Shown one piece after another: positions 1 through 5,194 of a DNA stretch of 5,194 nucleotides (position 1 is the first letter of the stretch; each line of letters starts with the position of its first letter). The translations under genes were made by a program, and so were the position numbers. Source of the DNA: Chloroflexota bacterium. GTDB lineage: Bacteria > Chloroflexota > Dehalococcoidia > Dehalococcoidales > JAUYDJ01. The notes beneath the pieces were generated by a model that was not told the origin of the DNA, ran no database searches, and saw only the letters and a list, made by a program, of their open reading frames with translations. Location of the stretch: contig JAUYDJ010000055.1 in the NCBI GenBank assembly GCA_030690025.1, positions 1-5,194 on the forward strand, read 5' to 3'.

Positions 1-1
1 C

Positions 2-472
2 TTCGATATCGGCATCGTGGCCATAGGGGGCGCCATCGAGAACAGCGTATTGTCCACCATTCTGCTGAAGAAACTGGGCGTCCGCTACATAATCGCCCGG
101 GCTGATAACGAACTGCACGGCACCATCCTGGAGAAAATAGGCGCGGACCGGGTAGTCTACCCGCTGCGTGAAATGGGCATCGGCATTGCCCATGTGCTGA
201 CGCTGGGGGATGTCATCGACTACATTCCGGTGTCACCCGGATATGGCGTGGTCAAGCTGATAGCCCCGCCGCCTTTTGTCGGCCAGACGCTGGCCGAGCT
301 TGGCTTTGGCCCCAAGGGCAAGTGGAAAGTGGCTGTGCTGCTCATACTGCGCAAGCAGGGCGTCACCATCACCCCCAGCGATGCTGAGATGATTAAGCCG
401 GAAGACGTGCTCATTGTATCCGGCTCCTGGGACAACCTGGAGGAGCTTTTTGTTAAGTTCCAGAAGACCTGA
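2..472 (+). CDS. TrkA/KtrA-family potassium uptake regulatory protein, C-terminal part (5' end outside window)
   Basis: The open frame runs in from the left edge and ends at TGA 470-472, giving 156 visible residues. The first visible residues (FDIGIVAIGG) match the late Rossmann-fold segment of an RCK_N (TrkA-N) domain, followed by a stretch with KKLGVRYIIARA and LEKIGADRVVYP, the usual end of that domain. From roughly visible residue 75 onward the pattern GVVKLIAPPPFVGQTLAELG, then KPEDVLIVSG, is a typical RCK_C (TrkA-C) ligand-binding domain. One RCK_N plus one RCK_C fits the KtrA/TrkA single-unit form of about 220 residues, so about 65 residues should be missing on the left. Such proteins are cytoplasmic gating rings that bind nucleotides and control a KtrB/TrkH membrane pore; that partner would be expected just upstream, outside the window. 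A GTG at 17 is an internal codon, not the start. The gene converges on the methyltransferase gene, with only 20 bp between their stops and no evident terminator. Confidence 0.9.
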   Translation, partial: FDIGIVAIGGAIENSVLSTILLKKLGVRYIIARADNELHGTILEKIGADRVVYPLREMGIGIAHVLTLGDVIDYIPVSPGYGVVKLIAPPPFVGQTLAELGFGPKGKWKVAVLLILRKQGVTITPSDAEMIKPEDVLIVSGSWDNLEELFVKFQKT

Positions 473-492
473 GCATCCGTGATTGTCATTTC

Positions 493-1113
493 CTATTTAG
501 CCTGAAAAACCCTGACATCATAGGTAAGGCGCTGCTGGCGGAACTCGTTCCACTCCCGGTATTTAGCCGCATATAGCGGATTGCAGAATTTTCCCAGCAC
601 CGAGTAGTACGTCCCCATAACGCCCCTGGTGATGATATTAATGCCGTTTGCCGTCACAAAGATGCCCCCGCTCTTTAAGGAGCGGGTCATATTCCTCAGG
701 TAGCTCACCAGGTTCATTTGGACTAAAAGCCGGGGGAAAAGGTAGTACAGGGACTCGCTCTGGATGATAACATCAAAGGCGGCCGGGGGTAGCTCTCCAT
801 GTCTCAGCAGCTCTATTATATCGGCTTCCACCAGCTCCGCGTTGCTGCAACCAGCGCAGTTTTGCCTGGCCCTCTCCACCGCCAGCCGGGAGATATCGAT
901 ACCCATTACTCTGGCTTCGGGAAACGCCTGCAAGAGCATCAGGGTGTGTGCGCCCTCGGCACAGCCGATTTCGAGAATACGCTCTGGCTGCGGGTAAAAC
1001 CGCCTGATTATATCGAGCTGCCGGGCGTATTTCACCGCCTCATACTCGCACGCGCCGTATCCCCACGAGTTTCCCTTCTCAAACACCCGCTCAAAGTATT
1101 CCTTATTGAACAT
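493..1113 (-). CDS. Class I SAM-dependent methyltransferase
   Basis: A 206-residue protein with the standard Rossmann-like methyltransferase motifs: motif I ILEIGCAEGAHT at residues 46-57 (SAM-binding glycine loop), GIDIS at 71-75 with the acidic residue expected to contact the ribose, motif II around FDVIIQSESLYYL at 113-125, and SLKSGGIFVTANG at 145-157. The N-terminal segment with WGYGACEYEAVKY (17-29) resembles the lead-in helix of NodS-like methyltransferases. The substrate cannot be told from the sequence; a small molecule is likelier than DNA, as no target-recognition domain or NPPY-type motif is seen. It starts at ATG 1113-1111 with a GAGG site 4 nt upstream, and this start lies inside the end of the upstream membrane-protein gene (11-bp overlap), so the two are probably transcribed and perhaps translated together. 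It could be a modifying enzyme for a lipid or a secondary product; this is not established. Confidence 0.85.
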   Translation of the reverse strand: MFNKEYFERVFEKGNSWGYGACEYEAVKYARQLDIIRRFYPQPERILEIGCAEGAHTLMLLQAFPEARVMGIDISRLAVERARQNCAGCSNAELVEADIIELLRHGELPPAAFDVIIQSESLYYLFPRLLVQMNLVSYLRNMTRSLKSGGIFVTANGINIITRGVMGTYYSVLGKFCNPLYAAKYREWNEFRQQRLTYDVRVFQAK

Positions 1114-1744
1114 CGCGCCTCAATATTACCATCCTGATGACGATAAATACCACGAAACCAACCAGCAAAAACGCCGGCAGGTAGGCCAGGTTCAAAGTAG
1201 TGACATGAAAGACCGCCCCCGCGACGATGTAGACCACGTCAAACGCCGCGCCGGACAGCAGCGTCCCGATTAACAACGTCCTGAGCTTTCTTTTTATTAC
1301 CAGCATGGCTTTTATGGGCATGTTCAGCCAGGTGAGCATACCCAGAGTAGCCGTAGATAGAGACAGATACCTGGCGCTGTATGACGATTCACGCTGGGCA
1401 AATTTCTGATAGTACCGGTTCCTCTGTAAGCGCTTCATGTAGAAACGAGATAGCGGACTGTTAATGACCTGGAAAAGGTAATAGACCGAGGATATGCCTA
1501 TCTGCCGGCCGAGCTGCGCTATCAGAAACAAAGCTATAATATTGAATAATGCCGTCGCGTTCGCGCCGGACTGATACCCGATTACCAGCCAGATACTCTC
1601 TATCAACAGGGGAATTTGCAGGTCGACCTCGCCGATGACCATCAATATTAAAACGGCGAGCATTACCTTCAGGTTGATGCCCTGGGTAATATCCAGTACC
1701 GCGGTCAGCTGCCTGATGAAGTCTTCAATGATGGTGATATCCAA
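1103..1744 (-). CDS. Multi-pass integral membrane protein of unknown function
   Basis: A 213-residue hydrophobic protein that I do not recognise. Apparent membrane segments lie near residues 26-57 (one long or two short, carrying acidic residues E39, D41 and E49), 64-90, 155-180 and 186-208, with a weaker one near 128-150. A strongly basic, tyrosine- and arginine-rich loop lies between about residues 97 and 125 (SRFYMKRLQRNRYYQKFAQR) and is probably cytoplasmic. There is no signal peptide and no catalytic motif. The start is a TTG (1744-1742) preceded by an AGGGG Shine-Dalgarno match with 6-nt spacing; the next in-frame ATG is residue 28, inside the first membrane segment, so the TTG is preferred. 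It is the first gene of a leftward pair with the methyltransferase, and the region upstream carries a good promoter match bracketed by an inverted repeat. The buried acidic residues could suggest transport, but that is speculative. Confidence 0.75.
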   Translation of the reverse strand: MDITIIEDFIRQLTAVLDITQGINLKVMLAVLILMVIGEVDLQIPLLIESIWLVIGYQSGANATALFNIIALFLIAQLGRQIGISSVYYLFQVINSPLSRFYMKRLQRNRYYQKFAQRESSYSARYLSLSTATLGMLTWLNMPIKAMLVIKRKLRTLLIGTLLSGAAFDVVYIVAGAVFHVTTLNLAYLPAFLLVGFVVFIVIRMVILRRDVQ

Positions 1745-1755
1745 TAGTTTCCCCT
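1742..1755 (-). promoter_or_regulatory. Ribosome binding site fixing a TTG start
   Basis: Reading on the minus strand, AGGGG (1755-1751) lies 6 nt before TTG (1744-1742). This supports TTG as the true start of the membrane protein, since no ATG or GTG start lies close by in frame. Confidence 0.6.
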
Positions 1756-1771
1756 GAAACGACTGAAAAGC

Positions 1772-1813
1772 GCTTGTCTATAAGATAGCAGTCGCAGCAT
1801 GTCAAAGACAAGC
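1772..1813. repeat. Perfect 8-bp inverted repeat bracketing the leftward promoter
   Basis: GCTTGTCT at 1772-1779 and AGACAAGC at 1806-1813 are exact reverse complements separated by 26 bp (centres 34 bp apart). The right arm abuts the predicted -35 box (1800-1805), and the left arm overlaps the last bases of the predicted -10 box. The placement suits a regulator binding two half-sites around the promoter. No regulator gene is in the window, so the role as an operator is inferred. Confidence 0.4.
1777..1805 (-). promoter_or_regulatory. Predicted sigma70-type promoter for the membrane protein-methyltransferase pair
   Basis: On the minus strand a perfect -35 hexamer TTGACA (1805-1800) is followed after exactly 17 bp by TATAGA (1782-1777), a 4/6 match to the -10 consensus. 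Initiation would fall near 1770, giving a leader of about 25 nt before the TTG start at 1744. Spacing and position are what a functional promoter should show, but the -10 match is only moderate. Confidence 0.5.
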
Positions 1814-1888
1814 CCAGGCTGTGGAAGCAATGCAAACCTGGAATGCAGGAATAACGGAGCTTTTCAGGTGGGGCCCAGCCCGGAGGTA

Positions 1889-1916
1889 TTAACAGGATAA
1901 CAATGTCTGCTATTAT
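1889..1916 (+). promoter_or_regulatory. Predicted extended -10 promoter for the DinB-family gene
   Basis: TTAACA (1889-1894, 5/6 match to TTGACA) is followed after 16 bp by TATTAT (1911-1916, 5/6 match to TATAAT), with TGC just before the -10, an extended -10 signature. Initiation would fall near 1923, giving a leader of about 38 nt before ATG 1961. A GGAGA Shine-Dalgarno match lies at 1949-1953, 7 nt from that ATG. The rest of the 216-bp divergent gap (1745-1960) shows no other gene or RNA that I can support. Confidence 0.5.
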
Positions 1917-1960
1917 GAAAACTGGAGTAGACGATTGATTGTGACTTCGGAGAAATTCTG

Positions 1961-2458
1961 ATGAACTCAAATGACGTGGACAAGACCATTCGCGAATATC
2001 TGCTGTGGCTTCTCAAAAGTGGCGACGCTCATATGACACTGGACGACGCAGTAGCAGATTTTCCCATGGGGCAAATCAACGTTATCTTCCCCAATAGCAC
2101 TTATTCTTTCTGGGGCGCGTTAGAACACGTGAGAAGGACACAGGCTGATATTCTGGATTTCATTAAAAACCCGAACTATCAGGAGCGCGAATGGCCAGAG
2201 GATTACTGGCCGGAAAAAGGGCTGCTGGCCACGGAAGCGGACTGGAAGAAAACGCTCAGCGGATACCGAAAAGACCTGAATGAGCTGATGCGTATAGTCA
2301 GCGACCCGAAAACCAACCTGTATGAGAAAATCCCCCACGGCACGGGACAGACCATTTTAAGAGAAATTCTGCTGGTCGCCGACCACACTGCTTACCAGAT
2401 TGGCGAGCTCGCTACCATGCGCCGGGTTTTTGGCCACTGGGACATAAGTCATCCATAG
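1961..2458 (+). CDS. DinB-superfamily (DinB_2-like) protein with an altered metal-site residue
   Basis: A 165-residue protein matching the DinB/YfiT-like four-helix-bundle superfamily in length and pattern. Recognisable blocks are GDAHMTLDDAVADFP (21-35), YSFWGALEHVRRTQADILDFI (48-68, in part), a Trp/Pro-rich EWPEDYWPE (77-85), and the C-terminal ILREILLVADHTAYQIGEL (132-150, in part) followed by MRRVFGHW. Members normally bind a divalent metal with three histidines: one in the LEH block (here H56) and two in an H-x3-H motif. Here the second motif reads H142-T-A-Y-Q146, so the third histidine is glutamine (codon CAG 2396-2398). Bacterial relatives include thiol-dependent S-transferases and many uncharacterised proteins; the reaction here cannot be assigned. 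Despite the family name there is no link to the DNA polymerase IV gene also called dinB. It starts at ATG 1961 with a good Shine-Dalgarno site, is monocistronic, and is divergent from the membrane-protein gene. Confidence 0.85.
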   Translation: MNSNDVDKTIREYLLWLLKSGDAHMTLDDAVADFPMGQINVIFPNSTYSFWGALEHVRRTQADILDFIKNPNYQEREWPEDYWPEKGLLATEADWKKTLSGYRKDLNELMRIVSDPKTNLYEKIPHGTGQTILREILLVADHTAYQIGELATMRRVFGHWDISHP

Positions 2459-2505
2459 CGGATAACACTGGGTGACTATCACAGGTTCCCCGTATTGAGG
2501 TGGTA

Positions 2506-2548
2506 GAGATGGGTATCAATAGGTAGAACTTTTGAGATGGTTCTCAAT
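2506..2548 (+). repeat. Imperfect 15-bp direct repeat in the convergent gap
   Basis: GAGATGGGTATCAAT (2506-2520) and GAGATGGTTCTCAAT (2534-2548) agree at 13 of 15 positions, with a 28-bp period. They fill much of the 90-bp gap between the DinB-family stop and the PIN gene's 3' end. No gene is visible in this gap. The repeat may be a duplication relic or chance. Confidence 0.35.
2532..2547 (-). terminator. Small hairpin just after the PIN gene (weak terminator candidate)
   Basis: TTGAGA (2532-2537) and TCTCAA (2542-2547) form a perfect 6-bp stem with a 4-nt loop, directly after the PIN-gene stop (2549-2551, minus strand). The stem is short and AT-containing, and no clear U-run follows in either direction, so intrinsic termination is doubtful. 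It overlaps the second copy of the direct repeat. Confidence 0.25.
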
Positions 2549-3040
2549 CTAGCTGTTTAACTTGGTTAAGTCCTCGTATAGCTCTTTCGGCAACAGAAAC
2601 TTTACCTTACCAACGCGGCGCACTTGATGTGCTAACTTCTTATCTGTCGTGAGTAGAACATCTATGTTATCGTTGAAAGCCGCGTCAGCTATTATCTTCT
2701 GGTCTCTCAATAGTGCTGGATGTCTCGTACACAGTTGTTGAATAAAGGCTTTCTGTTCCTCGGACAGGAATTTTGCCGGAAAATGAAATGGGAAAATCGT
2801 TAGATTAAACTCAGTGTAGTGAAGTCCCTTAAACTTTTCGAGTAAATTTACTTTTAGTATTTCGTCGTGTGTATTTTCAATCTGCTGTTTAACACTAGGA
2901 TTGACATATAAGGTTACTTCTTTACTTTCAATAATCAGCTTCAGATATCTGGCATCCGCCTCCCAATTCTGGTTACTCTTGCGATGTTCATTCAACTCCA
3001 AGAGATTATTAACTATTGAAGTATCAACAAAAACGTTCAT
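2549..3040 (-). CDS. PIN-domain protein (putative ribonuclease), no antitoxin partner visible
   Basis: A 163-residue protein with the acidic layout of PIN-domain nucleases: VFVDTSIVNN at the N-terminus (D6, T7), a possible mid-protein acidic residue E55 in VKQQIENT, then RDQKIIADA (D113, D119) and DVLLTTDKKLA (D133). These residues normally coordinate Mg2+ or Mn2+ for single-stranded RNA cleavage. Length and motifs fit VapC-like or stand-alone PIN proteins. No VapB-like small gene lies on either side: a tRNA gene is immediately upstream and a 90-bp non-coding gap is downstream. Base composition is about 40% GC (counted over 2581-3000), against 60-68% in two 60-base lines counted in the HerA gene, which points to acquisition by transfer. 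ATG 3040-3038 is the first codon; the upstream AGAGA is only a weak Shine-Dalgarno match. Activity and target are unknown, and it may be an orphan toxin or a host-adapted nuclease. Confidence 0.75.
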   Translation of the reverse strand: MNVFVDTSIVNNLLELNEHRKSNQNWEADARYLKLIIESKEVTLYVNPSVKQQIENTHDEILKVNLLEKFKGLHYTEFNLTIFPFHFPAKFLSEEQKAFIQQLCTRHPALLRDQKIIADAAFNDNIDVLLTTDKKLAHQVRRVGKVKFLLPKELYEDLTKLNS

Positions 3041-3058
3041 ACAATCTCTGATGTTTTA

Positions 3059-3131
3059 TGGAGCGTGCGGGGCTCGAACCCGCCACCTCTTGAATGCAAA
3101 TCAAGCGTTCTCCCAACTGAACTAACGCCCC
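3059..3131 (-). tRNA. tRNA-Ala (anticodon UGC)
   Basis: On the minus strand a complete 73-nt cloverleaf can be drawn. The acceptor stem GGGGCGT pairs with ACGCTCC (seven pairs, one G-U) and the discriminator base is A. The D stem is GTTC/GAAC. The anticodon stem CTTGA/TCAAG encloses loop TTTGCAT, giving anticodon TGC (alanine). The variable loop is AGGTG, and the T stem GCGGG/CCCGC holds loop TTCGAGC. The CCA end is not encoded (the next bases are TAA), so it would be added by the CCA-adding enzyme. The gene stands between the patatin gene and the PIN gene on the same strand, with the PIN start codon 18 bp after its 3' end. Confidence 0.96.
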
Positions 3132-3144
3132 ACGCGACCATATA

Positions 3145-3174
3145 ATAGTAGCAAGAAAAGACACTGTTTTTCAA
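3145..3174 (-). promoter_or_regulatory. Candidate promoter for tRNA-Ala
   Basis: In the 55-bp gap between the patatin stop and the tRNA, the minus strand shows TTGAAA (3174-3169, 5/6 match to the -35) and, 18 bp later, TACTAT (3150-3145, 4/6). An overlapping TATTAT (3147-3142) is a better -10 but would sit 21 bp away. Initiation would fall a few bases before the tRNA 5' end at 3131. The same transcript could continue into the PIN gene. No terminator for the patatin operon is evident in this gap. Confidence 0.35.
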
Positions 3175-3186
3175 TTCCGCAGAGAT

Positions 3187-4017
3187 TCAGGCTCGCAGAC
3201 CTTTCTTTATCTTGAGCAGGGCCTGCCGAGCGGCAATTTCGCCGTGGCGGATGCACTCCGGGGCTCGATGAAAATCGGTGAAGCCAATGTGCTCCACCTG
3301 GGGATTGATGACGGTATCAGCCCCCGCCAGCAGCGTCTTAGCCAGTGAATGAGTGCCGATATATAGAGATTGTATTAGGACATTGATGACACTGAGTTTC
3401 TTTATTTCCCCCATCTCGTGACCGCGTACCGAGACAACATCGACCGCGATGATATAGTCGGCCCCCATCTCCCTGAGAACACTTACCGGCACCGGGTTAA
3501 CCAGCCCGCCATCAACACAGTATCTATCCTTCCAACGGGCTACCATGAAAACCGCCGGAATAGACATGCTGGCTCTCACCGCTTCCACCACCGAGCCTTG
3601 CCTGATGACAACCTCTTCCCCGCACATGACATCAGTGGCCACGCAGGCAAAAGGTATTTTCAGGTCCTTGAATTCAACGTCGCCAATCACCTGCTTCAGG
3701 AAATCCTCAACTTTTCTACCACTGATGAAGCCGGTCCTGGGTAAAACCAGGTCGAGCAGCGGCAACATCCGCTTGCGTCCCAGCTCGATGGCCAGGTCCT
3801 TGGTTTTACGGAGGTCCTTGCCCTGGGCATAGATGGCGCCAATCACCGCACCGATACTGGTGCCGGCTATCATATCGATGGGAATGCCGCTCTCTTCCAG
3901 GACCTCGAGCACGCCGATTTGGGCCAGTCCCTTGGCGGCACCGCCGCCCAGCGCCACGCCGACTTTCTTCCGGCGCAGCTTAGCTATCTTCTTGATAACA
4001 TCGGGGAGAGTTGCCAT
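3187..4017 (-). CDS. Patatin-like phospholipase, RssA/NTE type
   Basis: A 276-residue protein covering one complete patatin domain. The oxyanion-hole glycine motif GGGAAKG lies at residues 24-30, the nucleophile elbow GTSIG at 52-56 (catalytic Ser54), and the catalytic aspartate in DGGLVNPVPV at 169-178 (Asp169), so the Ser-Asp dyad is intact. Family members are serine hydrolases acting on phospholipids or lysophospholipids; the exact substrate is unknown. No signal peptide or membrane segment is seen; a basic N-terminus (KKIAKLRRKK) precedes the domain. I chose ATG 4017-4015 rather than the in-frame TTG two codons earlier (4023-4021), because the GAGGT site (4030-4026) is 8 nt from the ATG but only 2 nt from the TTG. 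The gene follows the HerA-like gene by 22 bp on the same strand, so the two are probably one operon. No effector-fusion domain of the kind seen in defence patatins is present. Confidence 0.92.
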   Translation of the reverse strand: MATLPDVIKKIAKLRRKKVGVALGGGAAKGLAQIGVLEVLEESGIPIDMIAGTSIGAVIGAIYAQGKDLRKTKDLAIELGRKRMLPLLDLVLPRTGFISGRKVEDFLKQVIGDVEFKDLKIPFACVATDVMCGEEVVIRQGSVVEAVRASMSIPAVFMVARWKDRYCVDGGLVNPVPVSVLREMGADYIIAVDVVSVRGHEMGEIKKLSVINVLIQSLYIGTHSLAKTLLAGADTVINPQVEHIGFTDFHRAPECIRHGEIAARQALLKIKKGLRA

Positions 4018-4025
4018 CTTCAATT

Positions 4026-4030
4026 ACCTC
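4026..4030 (-). promoter_or_regulatory. Shine-Dalgarno site deciding the patatin start
   Basis: GAGGT on the minus strand lies in the 22-bp gap after the HerA-like stop. Its 8-nt distance to ATG 4017 is good, while the upstream in-frame TTG (4023) would be 2 nt away, so the ATG is the better start. Confidence 0.6.
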
Positions 4031-4039
4031 GGTTAAACC

Positions 4040-5194
4040 CTATCCCCAGAGTTCCTCGATATCCTTTTTGGCCTGCTTTGATTCCGGGCCGGCCATGAAG
4101 CCCTTGTAGGACTCGGCGGAGCCATACTCCCGGGTGCGGATGACCACCGGCATGGGCACGGCATGTCCGAAGATGAGCGCCTGCTGCCGCGACTCCAGCC
4201 GGGCCAGCACCGATTTCAGCTCGTTCTTGCCCGAAACACCGGCCAGCACGCTGTCGATATCCCGCTCGTTATCGAGCAGGCAGGCAATCTTGGTGCCCAA
4301 CTGCGACATAACCTCGGTATCAATACCGCTGGGGCGCTGGTCAATCACCAGCAGGGTCACATTGTACTTGCGCATCTCGCGGGCGATGGTGCCGAAGATG
4401 GTCTGGCTGGCGACCTCGGGGTTGAGAAACTTGTGCGCCTCCTCGATGGTGATGACCAGGGGATGCGGTCGACCGGCACCTTCACCCATGGCCCGCTCGG
4501 TGCGGTCGCGGTACTGCCCGTAGATACGCCGGGTGAGCAGGTTCGCCACCAGGATATAGGCGGTAATATCGGTATAGCGGCCAAACACCAGCACCACGTT
4601 GATACCGCGGTCGAGTACCTCCAGGATGCGCCCGACCGCTTTCTCCGGCGACTTCGCCATCAGGAAAGGCAGCCGCTCGATGGTAGCCAGCCCGCGCCGC
4701 AGGTTCTGGAAGGTTGCCTCATGTATGTTCAAACTGTCCAGCAACTCTTTAGTCTCCTCGGAGTCGGGCAGGTCGATAGTCGATTGCACCCAGCTCTTGC
4801 CGAAGCGCCGGTATAGCTGGTAGACCGCCTCCACCGCCGGCTCGGTCAGATTCAGCGTCTGGCGAAGCAAAGCAATATCTTCCGGCTCAATCTCATCGTA
4901 GCCAATCCTGACCACGAAGTCGGTACTGACCTTCCTGCGCCGCGAGCTTTCTTCGTCGAGGGTAAAGACAGCCACTTTCGAGGGGCAAAGCTGCTTGAGG
5001 CCCTTGACCGACTTGCCGCCCTCGCTGGTGCCCGCCCAGCCGTATTCGCTGTGCATATCGAAGATGAGATTGACGGCGGTGCTCTTCTGTAACATGCCGA
5101 TGAGCAGCATCCGGGTGAGAAAGGTCTTGCCCGTGCCGCTCTTGCCGAAGATGCCGTTGGAACGCTTGACCAGCTCTTCCAGGTTGAGGCAAAT
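4040..5194 (-). CDS. HerA-like (DUF87) hexameric ATPase/translocase, N-terminus outside window
   Basis: The open frame continues off the right edge; 384 residues are visible, ending at TAG 4042-4040. Numbering from the edge, Walker A is FGKSGTGKT at 16-24 (codons 5123-5149), so an ATG at 5110 is internal, not the start. Further HerA/FtsK-like marks are the FDMHSEYG motif (45-52; the family usually has DPHGEY), Walker B LVITIEEAH at 246-254 with paired glutamates E251-E252, and the sensor-like IDQRPSGID (284-292) followed by NERDID (309-314). The visible length suggests that an N-terminal HAS-barrel and start lie beyond the window. HerA proteins form hexameric rings that translocate DNA, usually with the nuclease NurA in end resection, or with other nucleases in defence loci. 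No nurA is in the window; it could lie upstream. The gene leads into the patatin gene 22 bp downstream. Confidence 0.92.
   Translation of the reverse strand: MCLNLEELVKRSNGIFGKSGTGKTFLTRMLLIGMLQKSTAVNLIFDMHSEYGWAGTSEGGKSVKGLKQLCPSKVAVFTLDEESSRRRKVSTDFVVRIGYDEIEPEDIALLRQTLNLTEPAVEAVYQLYRRFGKSWVQSTIDLPDSEETKELLDSLNIHEATFQNLRRGLATIERLPFLMAKSPEKAVGRILEVLDRGINVVLVFGRYTDITAYILVANLLTRRIYGQYRDRTERAMGEGAGRPHPLVITIEEAHKFLNPEVASQTIFGTIAREMRKYNVTLLVIDQRPSGIDTEVMSQLGTKIACLLDNERDIDSVLAGVSGKNELKSVLARLESRQQALIFGHAVPMPVVIRTREYGSAESYKGFMAGPESKQAKKDIEELWG

Noticed and set aside
799..1137. Plus-strand open frame opposite the methyltransferase gene
   Set aside because: Antisense shadow of a gene with good methyltransferase motifs, and no ribosome site or domain was seen.
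1725..1970. Minus-strand open frame of 81 codons across the divergent region
   Set aside because: It begins with TTG inside the DinB-family gene on the opposite strand, overlaps both predicted promoters and the start of the membrane protein, and its Cys/His/Pro-rich product resembles nothing known.
2459..2548. Possible distal attachment site matching the tRNA-Ala 3' end
   Set aside because: I compared this gap with the T arm and acceptor end of the tRNA and saw no shared block beyond a few bases.
2901..3125. Plus-strand frame of 74 codons across the PIN start and the tRNA
   Set aside because: It reads through the antisense strand of the tRNA; its GACGARTRHLLNANQAFSQLN-like tail is the common false translation of a tRNA gene.
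3141..3146. Perfect TATAAT on the plus strand
   Set aside because: No -35 match lies 16-18 bp upstream and the direction would be antisense into the patatin gene; it is a by-product of the AT-rich stretch ahead of the tRNA.
4163..4816. Long plus-strand open frame of 217 codons opposite the HerA-like gene
   Set aside because: It lies wholly antisense to a gene with clear Walker A and B motifs, in GC-rich sequence where antisense frames stay open by chance. Its product shows no recognisable domain.
4017..5194. Calling the HerA-patatin pair an anti-phage defence system
   Set aside because: No cyclase, nuclease or other defence gene is visible, the patatin has no extra sensor domain, and the neighbours are housekeeping-like. 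It is kept only as a question in the findings.
1..5194. CRISPR array, insertion sequence or riboswitch
   Set aside because: No regularly spaced repeats, transposase motifs, terminal inverted repeats or recognisable aptamer pattern were seen on either strand.

Overview
The window looks like a chromosomal segment of a GC-rich bacterium. Genes are closely packed and have Shine-Dalgarno-like sites, there are sigma70-like promoter matches, start codons include TTG, and a tRNA-Ala gene lacks an encoded CCA. No taxonomic marker is present. The mix of a HerA-type ATPase next to an RssA-type patatin, a DinB-superfamily protein and a single-domain TrkA/KtrA-like regulator would suit Chloroflexota (Dehalococcoidia-like) or a similar environmental lineage, but that is a weak inference.

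Layout, left to right. (1) Positions 2-472, plus strand: the C-terminal part of a TrkA/KtrA-type potassium channel regulator, cut by the left edge. (2) Positions 493-1744, minus strand: a two-gene unit, a multi-pass membrane protein of unknown function (TTG start) followed with an 11-bp overlap by a class I SAM-dependent methyltransferase. (3) Positions 1745-1960: a divergent regulatory region with a promoter match in each direction. The leftward one is bracketed by a perfect 8-bp inverted repeat that could be an operator. (4) Positions 1961-2458, plus strand: a DinB-superfamily protein in which one of the three expected metal-binding histidines is glutamine. (5) Positions 2459-2548: a short convergent gap with an imperfect 15-bp direct repeat and a small hairpin. 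(6) Positions 2549-3040, minus strand: a solitary PIN-domain protein of clearly lower GC (about 40%), starting 18 bp after the 3' end of a tRNA-Ala(UGC) gene (3059-3131). (7) Positions 3187-5194, minus strand: an apparent operon of a HerA/DUF87-type ATPase (its 5' end lies beyond the window) and, 22 bp downstream, a patatin-like phospholipase.

Most of this is ordinary housekeeping or accessory chromosome. No confirmed new system is visible. The places worth a second look are the tRNA-Ala/PIN junction, the HerA-patatin pair, the operator-like inverted repeat, the DinB His-to-Gln change and the coupled membrane protein-methyltransferase unit.
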